A DNA stretch of 64,000 nucleotides. Source: Pohlia nutans (Eukaryota; Streptophyta; Bryopsida; Bryales; Mniaceae). Position 1 is the first letter of the stretch, and every line of letters begins with the position of its first letter. The notes under the pieces are model-generated. The model was not told the DNA's origin. It made no database searches and saw only the letters and a list, made by a program, of their open reading frames with translations. Positions 36,571 to 49,029 of this stretch are shown one piece after another. The stretch spans positions 10,258,713 through 10,322,712 of the forward strand of contig CM040093.1 of NCBI GenBank assembly GCA_022496805.1, read 5' to 3'. A program made the translations under genes and the position numbers.

Positions 36571-37060
36571 TGATTTTAGTCACCGAATCCCTCGTCGATT
36601 TTGCACCATCGAGCAGGTGTGGAGCCTCCTTAGAAGAGTAGTCATGTGGACTCTGTGGCTGGCCCGCAATGACACGGTCTTCAATGGTATTTTCTGGACA
36701 GACTCTAAGCTCTTCCAGAAGATTTGGATTGACATTGTCGATTACGGAAGAATTGCTTAGTAGAAGATTTGCAAGAAGACTGCTGTCAAACACCGGCGCT
36801 CTGTGCTGCTCCTCAACAACTTCATGAGGAAATGGTGCGGTAACGGAATTATGGGCACTTATGTCCCTGTTGAGCACAATATTTGTTGGGTCTTCACGGG
36901 CCCTTTTACTGATTTTCAAGTTAGTGAGATTATTTGTTACTCTTAGGTCACCCTCCTCACCGGTCTCGGTGGGGTGGGTTTGTATTTTGCCTCTTTTCTC
37001 GCAATAAAGAGTTCTCCTTTATTTGTGTCAAAAAATAAAAATAAAAATAAAATAAAAATG
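36571..37060 (+). mobile_element. LINE 3' end: reverse-transcriptase-associated C-terminal region, broken
   Basis: Plus-strand translation gives EQVWSLLRRVVMWTLWLARN followed by DTVFNGIFWTDSKLF, the pattern of the zf-RVT/C-terminal part of plant LINE ORF2 (W-x-LW-x-RN-x-x-F). Stops follow, then GCAATAAAGAG and TTTATTTGTGTC with an AAATA-rich tail to about 37,060. It is a 5'-truncated, dead insertion. The minus-strand 119-codon frame here is its antisense shadow. Confidence 0.65.
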
Positions 37061-37071
37061 ACTGCACAAAA

Positions 37072-38327
37072 AACACACAATTCGCTATTTACGCACTTGG
37101 CCATATAATCATGCACTTGGTCTCCAAGCGCATAATTTTTTTGTCAAACTTTTCTTTAAAAAAACGACGATTATTGTCTTTCTTCAATCTCTTACATTGT
37201 AAACAAACAATTATTTTAATTATTTTTTATTCTTATCTTTATCTTAAATTATTTTATCTTTTCTTTATATCTTGATTTCTTTCATGTCTTCTTTCTTGTC
37301 TTTCTTCTTGTCATTTTTTTACTACTTTTTCTTCAGTTGTGGCCGCGGAACCCTAAACAATGGGAGCAAAGCAACAAACATAAAAAAGAAAAAAAGAAAA
37401 AACTTCTTTTTTTTTTTTTTTTTTTTTCCTTCTTTCTGGTTGGCCGTGGGGTGCTGCTAAACCCTAAATGGCGGCCGACAAAAAAAAAAAAAAAAAAAAA
37501 AAACCTTTTTTTAATTTTTTTTCTATTTTTAGCCATTGGGGGTGGGCGGCCGCGCACCCAAAGACCCTCCCATCTCCCTCATCTCCATCTTCATCTCCCT
37601 CATCTCCATCTTCATCTCCCTCTCTATCTTCATCTCCCTCTCATCTCCCTCTCCATCTCCCTCTCCATCTCCCTCCCCTCTCCTCATATATATAGGGAGA
37701 GGAGAGGGTCTCTCCCATTCACTCCCCCACTCCCTCTCCCTCCCCTCTCTCCTCTCCTCTATATATATGAGGAGAGGGGAAGGAGATGAAGAGGGAGAAG
37801 AGAGATGGGAGGGTCTTTGGATGCGCGGCTGCGCATTCCAAAGGCTAAAAATAGGAATTAAAAAAAAAAAGTTTTTTTTGTTTTTTTTGGGCCACCGCCA
37901 TTTAGGGTTCAACAGCACCCCACAGACAACCAAGAAAAAAAAAGTTTTGTTTTTATTTATTATTTATTTTTTAATTTTTTAATTTTTTATAGCTTTGCTC
38001 CCATTGTTTAGGGTTCAGCAGCCACAACTGAAGAAAAAGTAGAAGAAAAAAAGACAAAAAGGAAGACAAAAAGGAAGACAAGAAGAAGGACAAGAGGTAG
38101 ACAAGAAAGATGACAAGAAAGAAATCAAGATAAAAAAGAAAAGATAAAAGAAAAGATAAAGATAAGAATAAAAAATAATTAAAATAATTATTTGTTTACA
38201 ATTTAAGTGATTGTAGAAAGACAACATTGATGGTTTTTAGAAAACTTTTTAACCAATTTTTTTTAAAGTCAAATATGCTTATGAAATGAGCACACTTGGG
38301 AAGTGCATAAATAGCGAATTGTGTGTT
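37072..38327. repeat. large foldback element, about 600-bp arms
   Basis: The outer ends are AACACACAATTCGCTATTTA and its complement. Matching blocks run inward: TTGTAAACAAACAATTATT, the TCTTTCTTGTC-rich tract, CCCTAAACAATGGGAGCAAAG, then GCGCACCCAAAGACCCTCCC. A CATCTCCCT/CATCTCCATCTT minisatellite (37,569-37,740) and paired TATATATA words sit at the centre. Flanking AAAA may be a target duplication. Lys-, Ser- and Leu-rich frames here are products of simple sequence. Confidence 0.9.
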
Positions 38328-38817
38328 AAAAGCAACCCAAAATACTAAAATTATCATAAAATGCTGCACCAATCCACCACCCTTGAATCAAAATGGCAAC
38401 ACACATGTAAGTACAAAATTGGTACTCATTCATTCAAAATACGCCCAACCAATATATAAAAACACCACACAATGCCAAGAAATGACCACACACAAAATAC
38501 AAGTAGGAAGAGGAAGATGTGAATGAATGTTGTGCTTTTTGTGAGGATTTGGGCAGCGCTTTCACATCATGCCCAAAATCTAGAATTTTTGTACACAATT
38601 TTACCAACAATCACAAATAAACCTAATCAATATACTAAATTGTGCAAATCTTGGTGCAATTTCATCATTGCTTCCGCACTATACCGTGCACCGGGATTTT
38701 TTACCACAAATTACACCACAATCAACACTAAAAATGCAAAATTCATCACAAAGATCATTCAAACTAATGCAAGCAATAAAATAAAATAAAAATCAACAAA
38801 GATATCAATTAGAGCAA
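38328..38817. other. intergenic, no gene seen
   Basis: AT-rich, nothing identifiable. Confidence 0.35.
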
Positions 38818-39425
38818 TTAACCCCTAACCGTCCCGACGTTCATATTTTGGACGTTTTCTAGGATACATTCACCTTTGAAGAGCTGTAACTTTTGCAAAA
38901 AGTGTTATATTTCAATGAAATTTTGAAAAAACAAACCGCATGAAGTACATATTAAGTGGTATATATTTCAAATCAATCTAAGATGTACTGATTTTTTGTA
39001 GATCATTTGAAAGTAGGGGTCTTTTTTTTGGACAATTTTTGTGCATTTTGATGGGTGCAACTTTGGGGGCCTGTATCTCCTTCATCCTATGTTCGTTTTC
39101 AATAAACATTATTGGGTTGGATTCCCTTCAAGTCTAGTTATCATGGTAAAATTTTCATGTCAATCCATGTTGTTCAGAATGTTTAAAATTCATTTTAGTG
39201 CACGGGTCTATTTTGAACACTTTTTGCTTTTTGGGTCAAATGGGTCACTTTTTGGGTTATTTTTTGCCATCGCAAGGCCATTTTAGAGCCAAATTCGATC
39301 CACATCATCTAAATCATCTACATTAAACGTTGAGATTTTTATACCTCACTTACATTTAGACCTATAACACATCAAAAGCAATGATGTTTTTAAGCCCAAA
39401 AAAGCTAGGGACGCTTAGGGGTTAA
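38818..39425 (-). mobile_element. TTAA MITE, family D, reverse orientation
   Basis: Ends TTAACCCCTAACCGTCCC and GGACGCTTAGGGGTTAA. It is the reverse of 31,184-31,994 with an internal deletion of about 200 bp and moderate divergence. It lies in the spacer of the large inverted repeat. Confidence 0.85.
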
Positions 39426-41783
39426 AAGCGTATTTAAATATTAAAAACCTCCACAAGTCACACAAAATAGTGAGAGGTGACTTTCAACTCTAAAAATGCC
39501 CAAAAACCAAGAAGATGGAGGTGGCCAAGCCTTCCTTAATATCATACGGAGGGAGACAGGGCTTTTTCCCTTTGTCTTGCTTCCGCCTCCAATTACCGTC
39601 GACTAATGATTCAAGTCGTCTTGAGCGTCTTGCCGATGTCAATCTCAATCTCATGCATCCATCACTTAATCTTGAAATCCTCTCCAAAAATGCCAAAAAT
39701 CAAGAGGAGGGAGGCGACCAAGCCCCCTCTCTTATATCACCCTCCTTGTCCTCCATAATTATAGGGGTTTGAAGTTCCATATTATCACCTTGAGACCTTC
39801 ATAATATCACACTGCGACTTGAGAAGAGCAGGAGTTGATTTGATCTTGAGCCTCCTATTGTACGTGAATGAAGTGAATCCCTAAATCTAGATATTGTCGT
39901 TTGCATCCTAAATTCTGTCACAAATTGCTATTGCTTTGATGTTACTAAAACTTTACTTTTAAATCTCACGACCTTGTTTTCTTGTATAAGTCGGTAATGC
40001 AATTTAAATCCTAACCATACTATGAACCGGCGAAACTTCGCTAGTAGGAGTTGGAAAAGAGAGAAAAAAATGAGACTTGACATTCAAATTTTTTTTTTAA
40101 AATCTTTCCTCCATCCGCTTCAATCTTCATCCAAGCCGCACCATTCATCACTACTGGTCATACTAATACCACACTGTCCATACTAATTGAGCGTTGCCCA
40201 CACTGTTACTTCCACGACGGTCAACAAGGTAACATGACACACCGATGACCAAGGACAACATGGGCAACTACCGGTGGCACTGATAGTTAAAGGCAGGTAG
40301 TTAGAGGAGTACGTTATAGTTGCCACAATCAACTGGAGATGGATTCATTACTTTGTTCTTCACAGTTAGGGACTCATAGTCATGAACAACATAGATAGCA
40401 CGATCGCCTTGTGAGGTGTTGAGGATATTTGTATGTTTCCTTCCCTGTTGACTCAATTAATACAATGATGCTCTCTTTTGCCACATGATCTCTGCTATGC
40501 AGCTCAGTCTTTTTCATTATACATGTCCTAAATATTTGTAAGTTTCTTTTGCACCCTCTCTTGTGTTTTGGTATTATTCTCTTATTCCAAATAAAGCTCA
40601 ATTTAAGTTCAAACTACTTCTCTTCTCTATCTAAAACCCAACCCTGGGATACCTTGGTTGTCATGTCATATCTGTATGACCAGAGGTCCCAACTCCCCTC
40701 TTTAATTTGGATGTCTTGGTCGTCTAAACGTGTCCTTCATAACTCAAGCTTACTAAATGTTGGGTGTCTTGCATGCTGGCTAAAACTAAACTAGCAAATA
40801 CAACTTCAAGTCTACAATACCTCATCAAGGCTCCAAGATGGTCAAAACCCTCTTGGGGAATTTGCATTGTTTCTTTTAGCTAGAGTATTGTTTATTAAGC
40901 TAAACCCTGTTATCCCAACAAACTCTTTCTATTCTCCAAGCCCCAAGAACATCAAGGTCGCCACTGTTTCCTTGGCAGCCTCCTCCAAATCTTGGTCGGC
41001 TAAACTATCTTTCTCCATGCAATATGTACAAAAAAATTCAAGTCACACAATAACAATTTTTTTATTGTTCTGTCAATCAAACCAACTGCAAAATGCTCTG
41101 TGAACAAGCCAACTAAGCATCAAAATCCAAACATATCATTGAAGTAGTGAAGCAATTCCCGAAGCAGTGAAGCAAGCGTTATCGTCTGTAAATCAGAGTA
41201 AACGAACTCCCTCTGACTCTCTCAGAAAATTAAGCAATAGTAGAATTAATTTTCTCAGGGACCAAAATTCTTGGGTGCAGAAATACTACCATAGATTGTC
41301 AGTGCAGAACGAGAGTGCAAGTGCTGGCAACAGATGAAGATATTCCACTAACTCCAGCCTGAAATGCATCTCTTATCAGAAATTCAGAATCATGCACCGG
41401 AGGAATCTCCCCGCGAAGCAATATATACAGCCGTTCTTGCACGATGAAACTCGACCACAGATCGGTGTGCTACCAAGAGATGATATTCAAGCTGGTCCAA
41501 TATGGAAATTCCCCCGTTAGTAATTGTCGATCAAACAACGTTGTAATATACAAGGTTACGACACACAGTAGATAGATAGAAACTCCGACCCTATAACCAG
41601 GCCGGCGTGAATAAAGTGTCCGTTCGTAATGTCAATGACCTGGTGCCCACCGGACAAGGGGACATTGGGATACACACAGTACTACGTACTCTACACCATC
41701 AAACAATAAACAAGCACACGCATACTCATAGACAAACATTGCGTATCACAAGGAACCCTCACAGTTTGACCATGGGGCCAAAC
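39426..41783. other. intergenic, no gene supported
   Basis: A 2.3-kb stretch with balanced composition. Open frames at 39,515, 40,549 and 40,867 are short and show no family signature. 39,500-39,560 and 39,690-39,750 are loosely repeated (AAGGAGGGAG / GGAGGGAGGCGACCAAGCC). It may contain decayed retroelement sequence. Confidence 0.35.
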
Positions 41784-42010
41784 TTGGGGTGGGGGGGTAA
41801 AAGTGAGTGATTTTTACCCTGGGGCAATTTCTTTTTTTGCCCCCATGTCAGTCAAAAGCACCATGGTTTTATCCCAATAAATCATGTTTTACCCCGGTAA
41901 AGGTTCTAAAAAGGGAGTCAAAGTTTGACCTTCGACTCCCAATCTGCACTTTTGGACACAGTGCTAACTGGGGTAAAAAATGAGGCCAAACCATCCACTT
42001 TTTACCCCAA
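41784..42010. mobile_element. MITE-like element with GGGGTAAAA motifs
   Basis: Outer inverted words TTGGGGT...TAAAAGTGAGTG and CATCCACTTTTTACCCCAA. GGGGTAAAA or TTTTACCCC occurs about five times inside. No clean target duplication seen. Confidence 0.45.
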
Positions 42011-42152
42011 CAAAAATGTTTGGGACCCCTGTGTATATTCAACCATACAGTGCCTTACATTGGTACACAACGGTACACACAGCACTCTCCCACTGCTACA
42101 ACACTATGCGTCCTTGATGCTATACAGGACACAATACACAAGCTTATACTGC

Positions 42153-42180
42153 TTAACCCCTAAAGTTAACCCCTAAAGGA
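42153..42180 (+). mobile_element. duplicated TTAA MITE terminus, partner not found
   Basis: TTAACCCCTAAAG is present twice in direct tandem, the second continuing GACC as in family C. No matching GGTCC-TTTAGGGG-TTAA was seen downstream, so this is either a large element with a degraded right end or a solo end. Confidence 0.55.
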
Positions 42181-43686
42181 CCGCGGTATTTCCTTTTTTT
42201 GAGAATCATTTTCACCTCTTTCTATTCATTTTCTTGTGAATATTTTTTTTCCTCTTGGTAGAAAATACCAAATCAAACATTTAAATAAAGTTTAAGAATT
42301 TCTTTGACCAATTTAGCAAATTTTCCCATGTTTTCAAAGATGATCAAAAAGTATTCAAAAGACTGCAATTTCATCTTTTCACTTCAAATGCTATAATTTT
42401 GCAATCTGTAAGGTCAAATTCTATGAAAATTTTACCATCGCTCTCTTGGTAATCTATAACAAGATCCTACAGTTAAAGTTGAAAAATAATAATTTCTGAG
42501 GTTTATTTTGAGCCCTGTCCGCACTGTCTACTTTCATGCAGCTAGATACATGGCAGGTTTCCTTCACACGCCTGTGGACTCTGTGATGTGGCGATTACCT
42601 GGCCGTTTAGACATACTGCTGCAGCACTCAAGGACTTTCTAAAAACACAAAAAGATGAGCTCCCACTTTCACGCAGCTTATGAAAGTTACAAAAGTTGCA
42701 GGGAACCTATAGTATGTAACTATGTGTAGGTTGAATCAATTATCAATAATTCCCTGGGGCGTTGTATGGTACGGTCCACTAATTCCTCTTGGTGAACTAA
42801 TTACATTTTGGTGCACATTTGTGCACTTTGAGCACTTTGTCTAAAAAGCTAACTTTCAAACCAATTTGAAAATTATGTAGCAATGATTCAATGAAAAATG
42901 AATAAACCAACATCTAGATTTATGTACATATTATCCAAAAAATAAAATTTTAGAATGTTAAAATAATTTTATGTTGAAGATTTTGAATATCAAAACTCCC
43001 ATTTTAATAACAACTTTACCAATTTATTTGAATGTAAAAATTTAGTTCATATTTGATTTTATATTTAAAAATCTAAAAATAAGCCAAGTTACATAATTTC
43101 ATTTTCAAGTGCATTCAAAAACAAAATCCATGAAAAAAGTTTTATAAAATAGAAAAACAATTCATCCCTCCCAAAAATAATACATTTGTAAAATTTGAAA
43201 GTTTGATCAATTAAAAAAAAACTGAAAAAATTGGAAGATATTTTTCTTCACATATTTGAATACTAGAAAAATTTATAACTCAAAAGTCCATCGACAACCC
43301 TCTGTTCTCCTTCTCTTTTAGAATTTAGAGTGCATATTATGCATTGTGACAATGCACTAGATTACCTTTAATTTGTTTCATCCTCCATAGAATATCATGC
43401 CGAATTTTTAATTTTCTTTCAAATTTCTTTTCTTTTTTATTGGTACAGTCCATCCTACCATTTTAGATTTCACAAAAATATTTTTCCCTCTCTGAAAGAC
43501 TGAAATGGATTTTCGAAATTCTCAAAATCCTCAAAAGAGTACATAGGGACAAGAATTACATATAGTGAATCGTATCATACAAATGCCCCCTGCACGTTGG
43601 TATTATCAACTACTCGAGTCAACGCCGCCTTTGTCACACAAACGCCCGGATCAGCTTGCACTGGCCTCACAAATCTCAACACCTAA
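42181..43686. other. AT-rich intergenic DNA, no gene seen
   Basis: No coding frames or element ends recognised; a few short A/T-rich inverted words only. Confidence 0.35.
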
Positions 43687-43886
43687 GAGCATGCCCAACA
43701 GCATGTGTTTTGGAGGGACCAACGCCAAGATTTAGTGTAGTTATCTCCATTTGCTTCGAAGTTTAGCCTAGCAACTACCCACTAACGTTAAAATATAGTT
43801 TTTGGAGTCAAAACTTGAGGTTTCCCCGCCACCTACAGAAGCTTTGGCGCAAGCAAATTTCTCACACCAAGCAAGCAAAGATGCTC
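43687..43886. mobile_element. possible GAGCAT-ended MITE
   Basis: GAGCATGCCCAACAGCATG at the left, preceded by TAA, and AAAGATGCTC at the right. The ends resemble the elements at 4,067 and 5,392, but the pairing is short. Confidence 0.35.
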
Positions 43887-44095
43887 AATCAATAATTAAG
43901 TAACGAGCTTGAAGACTATTCACTGGACCGTGCTTCAAGGTCATCAAGTTATTTTCATAAAATCCTCGTTTTATGGTTGGTTGTCCTAAAACCACCAACT
44001 TAAGCAATCTGGCCTATTTTTGGCAGTGCTAAACTCGGAAAAAAAATATGACTGCATTCGACATAGGTTTTGATGAGGATTGCAAAAAATTGCAA

Positions 44096-44692
44096 CATTG
44101 TGAATGTGGCCCTACCTCCTAAACTCTGGGATGCAAATACAGTAGCAGGAATCTTGATTTTTTTTTTGGCACAAACAAAGGAGGCTCCAGACCTGTTCAA
44201 ATGGTCGAAACCGACGGGGGATGCGCTGGCTGAAAAGGGCCTGCTTCCAGTGGAAAGGCCTCCAAGGGCCGCGCCACGCATCAGCAGGGGTAGAATCTTG
44301 ATCTTCCATCCGCCGGCCTTCGGGTCTGGTTCGATGGGATGTATTTTATTTAACAATGAATGCCATTTTTATTTATTTATTTATTTTCTTTCAATGAATG
44401 TCATTTCATTCAGTGAAGGTGAGGAATTTCAGCCTCTTTACCAAAATTGTCATACATGTGAAGACTTGATAGCCAATTTAGCGAAATATTCTAGATTCCT
44501 TAATACATTTGTAGCAAATTATTACATATAGTATAAAATTGGCTAAATTCATCATATTGGGAGAAGCCATTTGGCTAAAAAGTAGTGACATATTCCCTAA
44601 AAAATGAGTAAAAATTAGAATCAAATTCTTTTTGGTAGCCACTTGGCTAAAATTCGCACTAGGAAAAGCCGGCAGTCGGCCACAGAGATTCC
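44096..44692 (+). repeat. extra partial copy of the right arm at the inner junction
   Basis: Identical, as far as compared, to 49,150-49,768 (offset 5,054) except for one 22-bp deletion after 44,659. It starts inside CATTGTGAATGTGG and ends at GGCCACAGAGATTCC, where ACAGAGATT is repeated across the junction with the arm proper. It carries the LINE fragment and adjoining sequence. Confidence 0.95.
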
Positions 44693-44792
44693 ACAGAGAT
44701 TGTATGGTTGAGATTCATGTACCTCACTTACATTTAGACCTATATCACATCAAAAGCAATGATGATTTTAAGCCCGAAAAAGCTATGGACGC

Positions 44793-45368
44793 TTAACCCC
44801 TAAATGCCCAACCGTGCATATTTTGCATGATGTATGGATTTGAAGTCTGTTTTCTCATCCATCATGCACTTTTTGCAGCGTGGATTTTTTACTAAAACTT
44901 TTATGGGAAGTTAGCTCCGAGCATGTGTGATCCGATTAGAAAGGGGATGATTTGTGAAATTTTTATGCCTCGTTTCATGTTGTAGTGTTCCACTCAAAAT
45001 TTCGAAGATTTTAGTCTAAAAGTGCTCTTGAAAAAGTCAAGTACTAAAATTAAGCAACCAAAAAATCTCCAAAAATCACTCCACTTAGAGTATTACATTT
45101 CAACCCATCACAACAAATTTCATTATTAAATTGTCAATATCTTATTCATAATCATATTACAAAAGAGTGTTAAATTTTAAGTTTGAAATTGAATACACAA
45201 ATATTGGTGATAGCAATTGCAAATCTAACCATATGGATAGAATCTAAAATGCATAATGCACAAGTTTTATTCATTCATCAAGTTGAAAATATCCCTCTTA
45301 GTTGCATTTTATAATGCATGTTTGGAAAACTGCCAAATCTGAAAAGGGTGAGAACGTTTAGGGGTTAA
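44793..45368 (-). mobile_element. TTAA MITE, family A, mirror copy
   Basis: Exact mirror of 30,612-31,187, with TTAA at both ends. Confidence 0.9.
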
Positions 45369-46179
45369 GGGTTTAGGAAAGTTGTTTTGTTTTATTTTGT
45401 ACGTTACGTTGAGATCTCTCCAACTGTGTGCCTGCCGGCTATGTTCTTGGTACTCTTGGAAAACTCTTAATGAGGAGGGGTGCACAAAGTTTGTTTTGTC
45501 ACGTTTGAACCTACGATGTGAAAGTTATAGATGTTTAATTGAATTTTGTCATCATAAATTAAACTAAATTATGAAAAATGGAATTTGGGAGTTTTTGATG
45601 TCATTCATGACATCGGTGGAAAGCTATCAACAAGTAGGGGTGCACCAAAGTTGTTTCATAGCTTTTGGACCGACGATGTGAAAGTTATGGATTTTTAATG
45701 GAATTATTTCACATAAGTTGAATTAAATTATTTCTAAAAAGCAAAAGCAAAAGAACGGGGAACATAGGGAACACGGGGAGCACGCGGAATATGTGGAACA
45801 TGGGAACATCTCGGCCACACTAGTGTATTATGAAAAGAAATTGAATCCAAATTAACTTGTATAAGGCCCACTTCACACTATGGCCAAAGGTTGAAAGGTC
45901 GTTGGATTTTAACAATTATATTGCAAGAAAGGTAGAAATTGGCCTCTCAACTGTTCACACTACATTCATGAATTGGCCATGAACTCCTTTGGCCTCTTTA
46001 CTTGAATGGCCATAGAGTGAGGTACCCCTAACATTATACTAAACCCTTTTGCATCACTCACGCTCAACAATGAGGAGTTCTTTAACCCTAAAAGGGCTGA
46101 TGGAGATAGTAAATACGTTGGCGTATATTTGACATTTGTTGTAAATAGAAAGTTCCAAAATTGAGATCTCAATAGCTCA

Positions 46180-47282
46180 GTAACCCCTAAACGTCACAAC
46201 GTCTAGTTTCAAACTCACTATGCGTTCTCATCAATGCTTGGATGAAAGTCATCTAAGCATTGATTGAGTTGTCTTATCTAATGGTTGGATTTAGTGATAC
46301 TTGAGTACATATTTTTCTAAAATTACAAATGTAGAAGTATGTCAAGTTGTTGACTAAGCCAAAATAGCATTGACTGTAGTTCAAAAGTGGCCTTGCAAAA
46401 ATGAGGTCATAGATTTAAGGAACACAAAAATTTCAAAGAATCACCACGTTTAACCCCTAAATGACACTGGGGGTAAAGGCAAAACCTAGATGTGTTATAA
46501 AACATTACTTCTACAACTTTGATGAAGTTTGGTCCAAAAGAGAAAATGAGAAGCATGATGTTTAGTAATTATCTGTACCATCAAACTTTCAAAAAATGTT
46601 TTAGACACTCATTTAATGAATTTAGAAGCATTTACCATTTAATATTCACCAAAATTACAATTTTTATTTTTAGAATTTGAAATTTGGTATGATTGGTTAA
46701 AGCTAGACATTCTATTCTAAAATTTTAAAAAGAAAAAATTTCAAAGGAGAGAACATCATTACTTTCCCGAAATAGAAAGTTTTATAACACTAGGACATTG
46801 TTGAGGTGTTTGTCTTTGAAAAATTCCTTAGTGAACCTCAATGTTGCAAATGAAATGCATCAAACAACACTAGAACACGATCTCTACCCTCAATTTCGAC
46901 AAAAAAATAAAACTCAAAAAATGTCATTTTTTGACCATGGGCAGTCACTGTTGTTTGGGCTGTGACCAGAAAATGGTCAATCGGTCATTTAGGGGTTAAG
47001 AGTATCTCATTTAAAATTCATTCGAACAAATTTTACTCAAAAAATATTAAAATTTTGTTTGTAATCAAATTTAGAAGGAATTTTTAATTTTAACTTTCAA
47101 AATTTATAATAAAATATTGGTGATAGTATTGGTAAATCAAACCGTACGAATGGAATTTAAAATTCAAAATCTAGAACTTTCATTTTGTATATCAATTCCA
47201 AAATATCCTTCTAAATAGTACTTTCTGATGATTTTTCTCAAATCGTCAATTCTAGTGACTCCCTGGTACGTTTAGAGGTTAA
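46180..47282 (-). mobile_element. TTAA MITE, family E with nested family G, mirror copy
   Basis: Mirror of 28,698-29,800; the nested G element is at 46,450-46,999. The point-changed end (GTAA for TTAA) is shared, so it predates the duplication of the arm. Confidence 0.88.
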
Positions 47283-48998
47283 AATCATGTCGACGTGAAT
47301 TTTAACTTCACTTTTGATCTTAAAGCCATAAGAGGTGTGAAACCATGCCAAATACAATGCAATGGGATACATATTATTGTATGATACAATGGAATGGGAT
47401 ACATATCTGTTTGACATTGCAAGGCCATTTTAGGGCACATTAGAAATTTTCATGAGTTTTTTTAGTACCAATGTGTTTATGTGATGATTTTGAACTACTT
47501 TATAGTTGAAAGTTTTTTCATTTGAGTAATTTTGAAAACGAATTTCACTTCTAATTGTGTTGCTAGGAAATTTCAACATCCTTTTTTTACACTAAAACAA
47601 TATGATCTTGCAATCTATATGGTCAAATGACTCCAAATTTGATTCATATCATTTACAACATATATAATTATAATAAGATTGTACGGTTGAGATTTCTATA
47701 CCTTACTTACATTTAGACCTATAACACATCAAAATCAATGATGATTTTAAGTCCAAAAAAGCTAGGGACGCTTAGGTGTTAATTCTTGACAAGAGTTTTT
47801 GAGTATTTTTATTTTGATTTCCATTTACAATGGAATTACCTCCGGAAAAACTAATAAGAAAAATGTCGTGTCTATATTTGTAATTATACTGGAAACTACA
47901 TTAAAAAATTTACATAATAGCATGAGTTAACTAAAAAATCATTAAAAATTAAAGAAGTTGTATGTTTTATACTCCACAATTTAAAATTTAGAAAAAATGA
48001 AATTATAATCTAAAAAGCAAATGAACTTCAAAGTCAAACCTCTACACTTTTGCTACAAACATTTTTTTTTGAGGAGAGCCCATTTTCTTGCTTTTCTTTT
48101 TTTTTTTTTTTTTTTCCAATATGGAGATCTATGGGTTGCTTTTGAAAAATTTGAATTCGAAAATGAGGCCTATGGCTCGAATTTTTTTTGGGAGACGATC
48201 CTATATAATTTTGGAGCCTTATACAAGTTCAAAATAGAGGGCAACATTTTGACGAGGCCCCACCATTCCACCAAACCTCACGTTTGTAACAATGAATTGT
48301 TTATTTATTTATTTAATTATTTTTCACACAAATAAAGGGAATCTTAAGTTTATTGTAAGAGGAGATAAAATAGAAACCAATCCCACTATGTCTAGTGAGG
48401 CCAAAGACACCTATATGAGCTAAACCTAGGACCAACAAGGTTCCAGTGAGGTTAGTCATCAACATAAGTATCAAAGACCCCCTTCTTGCACCACGACTTA
48501 GTAAACTGACTTAGAAGTTGAGTATCCTTCTCAGGCTTGTTATAAATAAAGAAAAAAGTGTTCCCACTCTTGAGGGCGGTTGTGGCTTTTGGTTTGGGCC
48601 CTCAAGAGTGTACACACTTATATTTTGAGAGAAATTGAAAAAAATCAGATATTCCTTGAATAAGACGTGTATATGACAACATATGACAATATTCGTTAAA
48701 TTGAGACTTTTCACAGTCTCAATTTTATGCTTGGTTTTATATTATTCTTAGTTGATCCTATATTTGTAATTGACTTTTTTACCATAGATGGGAAAGCTAT
48801 CCTTGACCAATTCTTTGACTTTTTCACAAATTGAAAGAATTAATTGCAAAGAGAAATAAAATACAGAGCCACCACGACAGAACCAGCAAGGGGCAAAAGA
48901 CTAAGATGAGAAGATGTTTCAGCCGTCAGTCGTCGTCGACCCCATCAGATGCACGTCCATATTTTTGTTTTTGTTTTTGTTTTTGGCGCAAATGAAGA

Positions 48999-49029
<31 letters not shown>

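Noticed and set aside
36560..36919. 119-codon minus-strand open frame
   Set aside because: It is antisense to a recognisable LINE C-terminal fragment read on the plus strand.
37337..37982. Several overlapping 70-150-codon frames rich in Lys, Phe, Ser, Leu and Pro
   Set aside because: They arise from poly(A)/poly(T) and the CATCTCCCT minisatellite inside a foldback element and appear on both strands by symmetry.
40549..41103. Possible retroelement-like reading frames
   Set aside because: No reverse transcriptase, integrase or protease motif could be read in any frame.
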